Shown here: piece by piece, positions 16,728 through 23,981 of the stretch
How the letters are laid out: every line of letters starts with the position of its first letter
Numbering within the stretch: the stretch's first letter is position 1
From: Gottfriedia sp002574545
Lineage (GTDB): Bacteria > Bacillota > Bacilli > Bacillales > Bacillaceae_G
NCBI GenBank assembly: GCA_052180195.1
Contig: CP197469.1
DNA length: 64,000 bases
Strand: one strand, 5' to 3'
Translations under genes and position numbers: made by a program
Notes under the pieces: generated by a model
What the model saw: only the letters and a program-made list of their open reading frames with translations
Database searches by the model: none
What the model was told of the DNA's origin: nothing

Positions 16728-16962
16728 TTTAAATCCCCCAAACGTTATTGAATTGATTTTCATTTATATAGCATACTACAAATAAAAGTATTTTGTAAAA
16801 ACATACAAAATTATACAACATTCAGATTTAGTTAGAATATTAGGAATTAATTTACTTTAAATGATAGCGCTTTATTTAATGTATTATATTTTTCATTATT
16901 CTAAAAAGGTTTTATTCTAATTATATACAAATAAAATAATTTTAACGATTTTGGAGGCTATT

Positions 16963-17934
16963 ATGAGCAATTTATTTGAAAGCATTAAACAAAAAGTATC
17001 AGGTAAAGGTATTTCGATTGTTTTACCAGAAGGTACAGATGAGAGAATTTTAGCAGCAGCTGATCGATTAGCGAAAGAAGATGTATTAAAACCGATTTTA
17101 ATAGGTAATGTTGAAAGCGTAAAAGAAAAAGCAAATAGCTTAGGTTTAGAACTTCAAGGAGTAGAAATTTTAGACCCATCTACATATGAAGAAATGGAGC
17201 AATTAGTTGCATCATTTGTTGAACGACGTAAAGGAAAAGCAACAGAAGAACAAGCCCGCAAAGCATTATTGGATCCAAATTACTTTGGAACGATGTTAGT
17301 ATATGCTAATAAAGCTCATGGTTTAGTTAGTGGTGCTACTCATTCAACAGCAGATACAGTGCGACCAGCTCTTCAAATCATTAAAACAAAACCAGGCGTT
17401 ACAAAAACATCTGGTGTATTTATCATGGTTCGTGAGGATGAGAAATACGTATTCGCTGATTGTGCAATTAATATTGCACCAAATAGCCAAGACTTAGCTG
17501 AAATTGCAATTGAAAGTGCAAAAACGGCTAAACTATTCGACATTGATCCAAAAATTGCGATGTTAAGCTTTTCAACTAAAGGATCTGCAAAATCGCCTGA
17601 AACTGAAAAGGTTGCTGAAGCAGTTAAAATTGCAAAAGAACTTGCTCCAGAGTTAACTTTAGATGGTGAGTTCCAATTTGATGCAGCATTTGTACCATCT
17701 GTTGCAAAAAGCAAAGCCCCAGATTCAGTCATTCAAGGTGATGCTAATACATTCGTATTCCCAAGCCTAGAAGCAGGTAACATTGGTTACAAAATTGCTC
17801 AACGCTTAGGTAACTTTGAAGCAATCGGACCAATCCTACAAGGCTTAAATATGCCTGTTAATGACCTATCTCGTGGTTGTAACAGTGAAGACGTTTATAA
17901 ATTATCAATTATTACAGCTGCTCAGTCACTATAA
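16963..17934 (+). CDS. pta: Phosphate acetyltransferase
   Basis: A 323-aa phosphotransacetylase, the exact B. subtilis Pta length, converting acetyl-CoA and phosphate to acetyl phosphate for overflow acetate production. The family patterns are clear: SIVLPEGTDERILAAA at the N-terminus, SGATHSTADTVRPALQI centrally and PVNDLSRGCNSEDVYKL near the end. The ATG at 16963 follows TGGAGG by five bases. About 90 bases upstream, TGATAGCGCTTTAT (16862-16875) is a weak match (11 of 14) to a cre site; B. subtilis pta is activated by CcpA from a similar position, so it is plausible but unproven. Confidence 0.96.
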   Translation: MSNLFESIKQKVSGKGISIVLPEGTDERILAAADRLAKEDVLKPILIGNVESVKEKANSLGLELQGVEILDPSTYEEMEQLVASFVERRKGKATEEQARKALLDPNYFGTMLVYANKAHGLVSGATHSTADTVRPALQIIKTKPGVTKTSGVFIMVREDEKYVFADCAINIAPNSQDLAEIAIESAKTAKLFDIDPKIAMLSFSTKGSAKSPETEKVAEAVKIAKELAPELTLDGEFQFDAAFVPSVAKSKAPDSVIQGDANTFVFPSLEAGNIGYKIAQRLGNFEAIGPILQGLNMPVNDLSRGCNSEDVYKLSIITAAQSL

Positions 17935-17951
17935 TTAGGACAGAGTTACGG

Positions 17952-18000
17952 AAAAAGAGTGCTCTTTTAGTCAATGGACTTTCTGAGCACTCTTTTTTAT
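17952..18000 (+). terminator. Terminator of pta
   Basis: AAAAAGAGTGCTC pairs with GAGCACTCTTTTTT across a 20-base loop, ending in a T run. Confidence 0.88.
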
Positions 18001-18024
18001 TAGATAAACACGTATCAGAAAAAT

Positions 18025-18873
18025 TTATGATTCTTGCATCATACTTACTTCCGAATTACGATCAATCATTCGTTGCAAATGGTAATTATATAATTCTATT
18101 TCATCATTAAGTAATGAGTTAGGAGTTAATTTTGGAGTTAATTTAATTAATGATTGAAGTAGTCTCGTCATTACGTCCATTACTGTAAGATTTAATGAAA
18201 GTAGTTCGGAAAGAGATGCCATTGTATCAGGAATAATTGTAGGATATTTAAATGAAGTATCTTTGTTATCAATCGCAATTTCATAAAAATCTTTAATAAT
18301 TGAAGCACGTTTTGAACCACTCTCGTTAATACATAAATAAATTTGAACAGCAACTCCTTTACGGATCCGGCGCTGAGAGATACCCGCAAACTTCTTGTCA
18401 TCAATGCTTAAATCAAAATCTCCTGGACAATACGATCCAACTATTTCTTTAGCAACTATTTTATCTGTTAAATCCTTAAACATATCTTGAATTAGTGCAT
18501 ACATCGTTTCATAACCATCATTAATTTGCAGCTTATGTTCAGCCTCTGGAAAGAGGAGAGAGATATTCAATACGCCTTCATCTAAAACAACAGCAAGCCC
18601 ACCTGAATTTCGTACGATTGCTTTGTATCCATGGTCATTAAGAAATTTAACCCCGCTTGCTAGATTCGGAAGTCTAGTATCTTGTATTCCGAGAACGATT
18701 GTATTGTGGTGTACCCAAGTTCGAATTGTTGTTGGAGACTCCATTTTCCCAATTTTTGTACATAATGTGTCATCTAATGCAAAAGATTGGATCGCCTCAA
18801 ATGATGGCCCTAAAGTTGAGCCGTCTATAAAACGTATTTCATCTGTTTGTAATCGATTTAAATGTTGATTCAT
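18025..18873 (-). CDS. lipL: Octanoyl-[GcvH]:protein N-octanoyltransferase
   Basis: A 282-aa LplA/LipB-fold amidotransferase that moves octanoyl groups from the glycine cleavage H protein to E2 subunits, the last protein transfer step of Bacillus lipoate synthesis. The catalytic cysteine is Cys149 in VGSYCPGDFDLS (Cys150 in B. subtilis LipL). The RNSGGLAVVLDEGVLN block (88-103) and KKFAGISQRRIRKG (160-173) form the lipoyl-binding site. AAGGGGCT precedes the ATG (18871-18873). It sits next to pta as ywfL does in B. subtilis. Confidence 0.95.
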   Translation of the reverse strand: MNQHLNRLQTDEIRFIDGSTLGPSFEAIQSFALDDTLCTKIGKMESPTTIRTWVHHNTIVLGIQDTRLPNLASGVKFLNDHGYKAIVRNSGGLAVVLDEGVLNISLLFPEAEHKLQINDGYETMYALIQDMFKDLTDKIVAKEIVGSYCPGDFDLSIDDKKFAGISQRRIRKGVAVQIYLCINESGSKRASIIKDFYEIAIDNKDTSFKYPTIIPDTMASLSELLSLNLTVMDVMTRLLQSLIKLTPKLTPNSLLNDEIELYNYHLQRMIDRNSEVSMMQES

Positions 18874-19107
18874 TAAATAAGCCCCTTGCGTTTTGCGTTT
18901 GTTTTCCTATTTTAGCATGATTGTGAATTAAATAAAAAACTTCAAATTCAAATACGCAGATGGTGATCAATCATTACATACAAAAAAGCTTGGCAAAAGG
19001 CAGTTCAATCAGCGGGCCTAGTTACATTTGTAAAATAGCTAGTATTCTTTAATAAATATTTAGGAAATTAATAGATTTTAGAGGGAATTTTAAATTTAGA
19101 ATGCATA

Positions 19108-19155
19108 AAAATAGAGGAACCATATCAAATTTATGATTTGGTTCCTCTATTTTAT
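19108..19155 (-). terminator. Terminator of rsfA
   Basis: A 15-bp stem AAAATAGAGGAACCA / TGGTTCCTCTATTTT with a 16-base loop; A and T flanks allow function in both directions. It lies just beyond the rsfA stop. Confidence 0.88.
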
Positions 19156-19166
19156 AGCTAACAATG

Positions 19167-20012
19167 TTATTCTGCAATTTTCTCCAAATTACCGTTTTTA
19201 TCCATTCTAAAGGATGTTGCTGCTGGTTTCTCTTCCTCTTCAAATAATACTAATTTTCTAGCGCGGTTCATTATTTTCATCATTGTTTCATAGTCTTCTT
19301 GAACAGTAGTAGCGTCTTTTTCAAGCTTTTCAACTTGTCTCTGTAACTGGGTGTTTCGTTCCTGTAATTGCATAAGCTCTCTTTTAAGTTGCTCATTTTC
19401 ACGGATTAAACGATCGTTACCAATCTGACTACTGGAAAGACCTTGCAAGAACTGGATGACATCAAACATAGTAATTGAACTTTTTCTTGTATTCACTGGT
19501 GAAGCTTGTGAGTTTTGTGATTGGTATTGATTTTGAACTGACGGAGCACTTGAAAATACCTCTGTCGTTTGTTCCTCGTTGTGCTTTACTTCAACACTAG
19601 TGTTATTTTCATTGTTAGTTTCCACAAAAGATCCAAATTCTTGATCAAGTTCAACACCATATTCTAAATCTTGTTCATCATTTAAATAACGATCAAAATT
19701 ACTAGATACATCTGTTTGTATATAACTAGATTCAGAAGGTGTATATAATAATTTTTTCTTAGCATCTTCACCTTTAGCGTGTCTAAGCTTTTCTTTACGG
19801 AATTTCTTTGCTAATTGAAGTGCTTTTTCATAATTATAGCGAACTACAGCATTCCAACGAAAACCACATGCAGCCGAAGTACGTTCTAAAATATCACCTA
19901 CTTCTTCAAAGGCATTTAATTGTGTACTACCTTCTCGTACATGACGTAAAACGGTTTCTGCTAAAAGTAAATCATTTTCTTCAGTCCATGCATCCTGTCT
20001 TAATTTCATCAT
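19167..20012 (-). CDS. rsfA: RsfA-family prespore transcription regulator
   Basis: A 281-aa DNA-binding protein. The N-terminal Myb/SANT-like helix-turn-helix (DAWTEENDLLLAETVLRHV ... RTSAACGFRWNAVVRYNYE, residues 7-62) is the RsfA/YwfN domain; in B. subtilis RsfA fine-tunes SigF-dependent genes in the forespore. The middle is acidic and Asn/Gln-rich, and residues about 200-255 form a leucine-zipper coiled coil (ENEQLKRELMQLQERNTQLQ region), likely for dimerisation. The ATG at 20010-20012 follows GAGGGGAAG. Position between lipL and ywfO matches B. subtilis. Confidence 0.92.
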   Translation of the reverse strand: MMKLRQDAWTEENDLLLAETVLRHVREGSTQLNAFEEVGDILERTSAACGFRWNAVVRYNYEKALQLAKKFRKEKLRHAKGEDAKKKLLYTPSESSYIQTDVSSNFDRYLNDEQDLEYGVELDQEFGSFVETNNENNTSVEVKHNEEQTTEVFSSAPSVQNQYQSQNSQASPVNTRKSSITMFDVIQFLQGLSSSQIGNDRLIRENEQLKRELMQLQERNTQLQRQVEKLEKDATTVQEDYETMMKIMNRARKLVLFEEEEKPAATSFRMDKNGNLEKIAE

Positions 20013-20234
20013 AGAAACTTCCCCTCAACTTTCTTTTTTAATTATTCAATTTTCAATTTAATTTCCTAGCTGATTAATAGAAGTTTGGACAAAAAAATAG
20101 AAAACTATACAAAAAATAGAAAATAGTAGAATACTATTTGGATTGATTTAATTGGAAAACTTGCATGTCCTTTTTGGAACGAGTAAAATTACTGCTGAGT
20201 ATGTTCAATTTAGAACAGAAAGGATTGTAAAAAA

Positions 20235-20462
20235 ATGTCAAACGAATTTAGAATATGTGATGACTGCCAGGCGACAAATATAAAAACATTAGTCCCTCGC
20301 TTAAAAAGAATAGATGATGAAGCAGAGATTAAAATTGGTTGTCAATCTTACTGTGGACCAGGGCGAAAAAAATCATTTTGCTTCGTAAACAATCGTCCCT
20401 TATCCGCACCAAACGAAGATGATCTAATTGTAAAGATAAAATCAAAACTAGGTAAGAATTAA
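20235..20462 (+). CDS. DUF1450 (YuzB-like) small cysteine-rich protein
   Basis: A 75-aa protein with the DUF1450 cysteine pattern: CDDCQ at residues 8-12 and CQSYCGPGRKK in the middle, resembling a thioredoxin-fold or metal-binding mini-protein. Function is unknown. AGAAAGGA lies ten bases before the ATG. It is monocistronic with its own terminator, in front of the repeat cluster. Confidence 0.85.
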   Translation: MSNEFRICDDCQATNIKTLVPRLKRIDDEAEIKIGCQSYCGPGRKKSFCFVNNRPLSAPNEDDLIVKIKSKLGKN

Positions 20463-20492
20463 ACGCTCCTTCATCTTCAGGAGCGTTTTTTT
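20461..20492 (+). terminator. Terminator of the DUF1450 gene
   Basis: AAACGCTCCT pairs with AGGAGCGTTT, followed by a T run. It overlaps the stop codon. Confidence 0.92.
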
Positions 20493-20506
20493 GATATAAT
20501 AGTAAA

Positions 20507-20627
20507 GAAATGCGGAAGGCGTTTGCTCAGCCCCGAAAAGCATAAGACGAATTCCAAGGAAGGTTGGTTTTTACCTTCATTGGAATTTGGCTTATGACCT
20601 CGAGGGGCTAACGCCTGGAGCTAGACA
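20507..20627. repeat. Dispersed hairpin repeat, full copy A
   Basis: About 121 bases that fold end to end into one long hairpin. From outside in: AGGCGTT/AACGCCT, AGCCCC/GGGGCT, CATAAG/CTTATG, AATTCCAA/TTGGAATT, and the apical GAAGGT/ACCTTC closing a TGGTTTTT loop. It starts GAAATGCGG and ends GGAGCTAGACA. Copy B follows in the same orientation after three bases. Confidence 0.85.
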
Positions 20628-20630
20628 ATA

Positions 20631-20754
20631 AGAAATGTGGAGAAAGCTTGGTCAGCTCTGAAGGAAATATCTCCATCCAGCTGAAGAAGTGGTGGTTTTT
20701 CCACTTCAAAGTTGGATGGAATATTACCGAAGAGCTAGCTTTCGGAACTAGACA
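20631..20754. repeat. Dispersed hairpin repeat, full copy B
   Basis: About 124 bases with the same plan as copy A but different arm sequences that remain complementary: GAAAGCT/AGCTTTC, AGCTCT/AGAGCT, CCATCCA/TGGATGG, GAAGTGG/CCACTTC with the same TGGTTTTT loop. It starts AGAAATGTGG and ends GGAACTAGACA. The arm changes relative to copy A are compensatory. Confidence 0.85.
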
Positions 20755-20810
20755 CCATGAAAAACATATTTTACCTAAGATATATAAGGACCAGGGGTTA
20801 AAAGTAAATA

Positions 20811-20862
20811 AAGAAAGTGGAAGGTTGGTTTTTACCTTCAAATGTAGCGCCTTGTTATAGAA
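20811..20862. repeat. Dispersed hairpin repeat, deleted copy C
   Basis: Keeps the 5' terminus (AAGAAAGTGG), the apical hairpin GAAGGT-TGGTTTTT-ACCTTC and a 3' terminus resembling GTAGCGCC...TATAGA, with the internal stems lost. It lies 55 bases before ywfO. Confidence 0.65.
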
Positions 20863-20917
20863 AGTAAATCAATTAGCATATAAAGAATTAGTATACATAT
20901 TGAAAGGGGGCCAAGGT

Positions 20918-22231
20918 ATGTCATATCGTTTCCAAAAGCTTTATGAGGAAAAAGTATTTAAAGATCCTGTACATCGTTATATTCACGTAAGAGATCAGGT
21001 TATTTGGGATTTAATAGGAACGAAGGAATTTCAGAGACTACGCAGAATTAAACAGCTTGGTACTACATATCTGACGTTTCATGGAGCCGAGCATAGTCGA
21101 TTTACTCATTCGCTTGGAGTTTATGAAATTATTAGACGTATGGTAGATGATGTTTTTTCTGGTCGTCCCCAATGGAATGATGATGATCGCTTATTAGCTC
21201 TTTGTGCTGGATTATTACATGATGTTGGTCATGGTCCTTTTTCGCATACATTTGAGAAGATATTTAAATTAGATCATGAAGAATTAACGAGAGAAATTAT
21301 TGAGGGTTCAACAGAAATTAATAAAATTCTAAAAAAAGTAGGGGATGACTTTCCTAAAAAAGTTTCGGAAGTCATTGAGAAAACATCGGCAAATAAATTA
21401 GTAACGAGTATGATATCAAGCCAAATCGATGCAGATCGAATGGATTATCTCCTTAGAGATGCATATTACACTGGTGTAAGTTACGGGAATTTTGATATGG
21501 AACGTATTTTGAGAATTATGCGTCCTCGACCAGATGGTGTCGTAATAAAACAATCTGGGATGCATGCTGTTGAGCACTATTTAATTAGTCGATTCCAGAT
21601 GTACTGGCAAGTTTATTTTCATCCTGTTTCTAGAAGTGCAGAAGCTATTTTACAAAAGATTTTACAAAGGGCTAAATATTTGCATGAAACAGGTTATCAT
21701 TTTAATTATGTACCGGTTCATTTTGGTCTTTTGTTTGAGGGAAAAGTTGATTTAGATGAATATATCAAATTAGATGAATCAGTCCTTTTGTATTATTTCC
21801 AAGTATGGCAAGAGGAGTCCGATCAAATCTTAAGTGATCTATGTCAACGTTTTTTAAGTAGAAAATTATTTCAATATGTAGACTTTGATACACAAAAACA
21901 TACTGAAAAGTTTGCTGAATTAAAAGAATTATTTTTAGAAATTGAGATCGACCCGGAATACTATTTAGTCATCGATACGATTTCAGACGAGGCTTATGAT
22001 TACTTTAGGTACGGTGAAGAAGATGGAAAGAAGCCGATTTTACTACTGCAAACAAACGGTGATTTGAAAGAAATATCGCGCAAATCAGAGCTTGTGGATG
22101 GTATAACAGGTAAAAAGTTATTCGATTCTAAGTTATATTTTCCTCATGATTTAATTTATAGCAATCCTGATGAAAAGAAAAAGAAAGTAATCGAAATGAT
22201 TGAAGAATTAGCTGGGGCTAAAAGAAGATAA
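20918..22231 (+). CDS. ywfO: HD-domain phosphohydrolase (YwfO, dNTP triphosphohydrolase-like)
   Basis: A 437-aa HD-superfamily protein of the SAMHD1/dGTPase-like group. The metal site is formed by HSRFTHS (His59, His64), LLHDVGHGPFSHTFE (His101, Asp102) and the downstream DADRMDYLLRDA. Members hydrolyse nucleotides; B. subtilis YwfO is reported as a broad phosphohydrolase. The ATG at 20918 is chosen because GAAAGGGGG ends seven bases before it; the TTG at 20900 overlaps that site. It lies just downstream of the repeat cluster and upstream of ywhB, as in B. subtilis order. Confidence 0.92.
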   Translation: MSYRFQKLYEEKVFKDPVHRYIHVRDQVIWDLIGTKEFQRLRRIKQLGTTYLTFHGAEHSRFTHSLGVYEIIRRMVDDVFSGRPQWNDDDRLLALCAGLLHDVGHGPFSHTFEKIFKLDHEELTREIIEGSTEINKILKKVGDDFPKKVSEVIEKTSANKLVTSMISSQIDADRMDYLLRDAYYTGVSYGNFDMERILRIMRPRPDGVVIKQSGMHAVEHYLISRFQMYWQVYFHPVSRSAEAILQKILQRAKYLHETGYHFNYVPVHFGLLFEGKVDLDEYIKLDESVLLYYFQVWQEESDQILSDLCQRFLSRKLFQYVDFDTQKHTEKFAELKELFLEIEIDPEYYLVIDTISDEAYDYFRYGEEDGKKPILLLQTNGDLKEISRKSELVDGITGKKLFDSKLYFPHDLIYSNPDEKKKKVIEMIEELAGAKRR

Positions 22232-22232
22232 A

Positions 22233-22264
22233 AACAGTAAACGGATGTAATTCCGTTTACTGTT
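22233..22264 (-). terminator. Terminator between ywfO and ywhB
   Basis: A 13-bp stem AACAGTAAACGGA / TCCGTTTACTGTT. The T run is on the minus strand, so it mainly ends the ywhB transcript. Confidence 0.85.
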
Positions 22265-22284
22265 GATGCTGTATGTATGGAATT

Positions 22285-22470
22285 CTATTCGTCACTAAGA
22301 CGTTTTCCAGCAACTGCATAATGGTTTTTTGTCATTTCTTCAATGAAAACAACAATCTTATCAGTTGGAGCACCTGTTGTTTCACTTACAGCTTCAGTAA
22401 CTTTTTCAACTAGTGCTTTCTTTTGTTCTTCAGTACGACCTTCTAGCATCTTTACTGTAACGTATGGCAT
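22285..22470 (-). CDS. ywhB: 4-oxalocrotonate tautomerase family protein
   Basis: A 61-aa tautomerase subunit. Pro2 (catalytic Pro1 after Met removal) starts PYVTVKMLEGRT, with the conserved arginine at residue 12. The family forms hexamers and moves protons on enol/keto acids; the natural substrate in Bacillus is unknown. AAGGAGG lies seven bases before the ATG (22468-22470). Its position matches B. subtilis ywhB. Confidence 0.93.
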   Translation of the reverse strand: MPYVTVKMLEGRTEEQKKALVEKVTEAVSETTGAPTDKIVVFIEEMTKNHYAVAGKRLSDE

Positions 22471-22632
22471 ATTAGGACCTCCTTCGTTTTGTCATTTTTA
22501 TTATAACTCAGGAAGTCTGAATAATAACGATTAATTCGATTAACATTGAAGAAATCATAAAGAATAATTAAACTATTAATAAATTAACTGTTTTAGTGAG
22601 ATAAAATAGCAATTTCTTGAGAGGAGCAAAGA

Positions 22633-23301
22633 ATGGGATCATTTTTTCAATATCCATTAAAAGATATACCATTAATATTACTAGTTGTTGCAATTTCGTT
22701 ATCAGTTCACGAATTTGCGCACGCTTTTATAGCTTATAAATTTGGAGATGACACGGCAAAAAGACAAGGCAGATTAACACTTTCTCCGTTCAAACATTTA
22801 GATATTTTCGGAACAATTGCGATTATTATATTAGGCTTTGGTTGGGCAAGACCAGTACCTGTAAATCGTCATAACTTTAAACACCCGAGATTAGCGGGAA
22901 TCTTAACGACTGCAGCTGGACCGATTAGTAATCTTATACTAGCGATGCTTGGTTTAATCGCTTATTCACTATTATATAAGTACGGATTTTTTCATTCTTT
23001 CTCACAAGCATTATCACTTACTTTAGATTCTTTCTTTAATATTTTCATTCAATTGAATATTGTATTATTTGTATTTAATTTAATTCCTCTTCCACCATTA
23101 GATGGATATCGAATTTTAGAAGATTTAGCTCCTAACGATCTTCGTGCAAAAATGTCACAATATGAACAGTATGGAGCATTTATATTTTTAGTTTTAGTAT
23201 TAACTCCATTAGATAACTACACAATACAACCTATTTTCCAGGTTGCTATACCGTCAGTTTTCCATTGGATTAATTCAATTGTTACACCATTAATTTTTTA
23301 G
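22633..23301 (+). CDS. ywhC: Site-2 protease family membrane metalloprotease
   Basis: A 222-aa M50-type intramembrane protease. The zinc motif HEFAH (His26, Glu27, His30) lies in the first helix and the second ligand motif in IPLPPLDGYRIL near residue 155. About six hydrophobic segments. Such proteins cleave transmembrane anchors; the target of YwhC is unknown. GAGAGGAG precedes the ATG. The YwhD gene follows after 10 bases, so they form an operon. Confidence 0.94.
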   Translation: MGSFFQYPLKDIPLILLVVAISLSVHEFAHAFIAYKFGDDTAKRQGRLTLSPFKHLDIFGTIAIIILGFGWARPVPVNRHNFKHPRLAGILTTAAGPISNLILAMLGLIAYSLLYKYGFFHSFSQALSLTLDSFFNIFIQLNIVLFVFNLIPLPPLDGYRILEDLAPNDLRAKMSQYEQYGAFIFLVLVLTPLDNYTIQPIFQVAIPSVFHWINSIVTPLIF

Positions 23302-23311
23302 GAGGGGCACA

Positions 23312-23824
23312 ATGTCTGATCAACCAAAGAAGAAATCACTAGGATTTAATATATTAAAAAATGATTCAACGAGTGGGCATGGCGGATTTGGTGTTGGAGC
23401 AATTAGTTTAGAAAATATTTCGCCAGTTTTTATTGATATACAAGAAAATGATGTATTTGTTGATATCGGTGCAATGCACGCAAGAAGTTCAGTTGAAAAA
23501 GGAATCAAATTCTTAACAAATGAAGAGGAAGTTCCTAATGGAAAACCATATTGGTTAGTGTGGGTTGCAACTGAGCGAATTGAAAAAGGTCCATATTATG
23601 CTGGAGTGACAGGTTGCTACATGACTGTTGATCGTGAAGCTAGAAGAGGATATAAACTTCTTCCTGATCACGTAAATAAAATGGATAAAGCGATGAAACG
23701 AAAAATTATGGTTGAACATATGGATGAAAAATCTCGCAAATTATTAGCGGAGTTTCTAAAATCACATAGTGAAGAGATGTGGAATAACTCATCAGACGAA
23801 CTAAAAACAGAACTTTTAGGTTAA
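23312..23824 (+). CDS. ywhD: YwhD family protein
   Basis: A 170-aa soluble protein matching Bacillus YwhD: N-terminal KKKSLGFNILKNDSTSGHGG, central ENDVFVDIGAMHARSSVEKG and a basic-acidic C-terminal helix. Function is unknown. AGGAGGGG precedes the ATG, ten bases after ywhC. The pair ywhC-ywhD ends at a bidirectional terminator facing the PBP gene. Confidence 0.92.
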   Translation: MSDQPKKKSLGFNILKNDSTSGHGGFGVGAISLENISPVFIDIQENDVFVDIGAMHARSSVEKGIKFLTNEEEVPNGKPYWLVWVATERIEKGPYYAGVTGCYMTVDREARRGYKLLPDHVNKMDKAMKRKIMVEHMDEKSRKLLAEFLKSHSEEMWNNSSDELKTELLG

Positions 23825-23941
23825 TGTACTTTTTTGGTAAATTATATAAAAAATTTGAAGAAATCGTCGAATAATCTTTTTACATTTAAGACTAAATAAA
23901 GTAAACTAATAATAGCTTGGACAAAGCTAGGACTAGGACAA

Positions 23942-23981
23942 ACAAAAGACCTTACCAATTTGGTGAGGTCTTTTGTTTTTA
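23942..23981. terminator. Bidirectional terminator between ywhD and the PBP gene
   Basis: ACAAAAGACCTTACCA pairs with TGGTGAGGTCTTTTGT, flanked by A and T runs. It overlaps the stop codon of the minus-strand PBP. Confidence 0.92.

Noticed and set aside
16862..16875. cre-like TGATAGCGCTTTAT upstream of pta
   Set aside because: Only 11 of 14 positions match; mentioned with pta because position fits CcpA activation but not listed as a site.
20608..20860. Open frames on both strands across the hairpin repeats
   Set aside because: They follow from inverted repeat sequence; they lack ribosome binding sites and change with every repeat copy.
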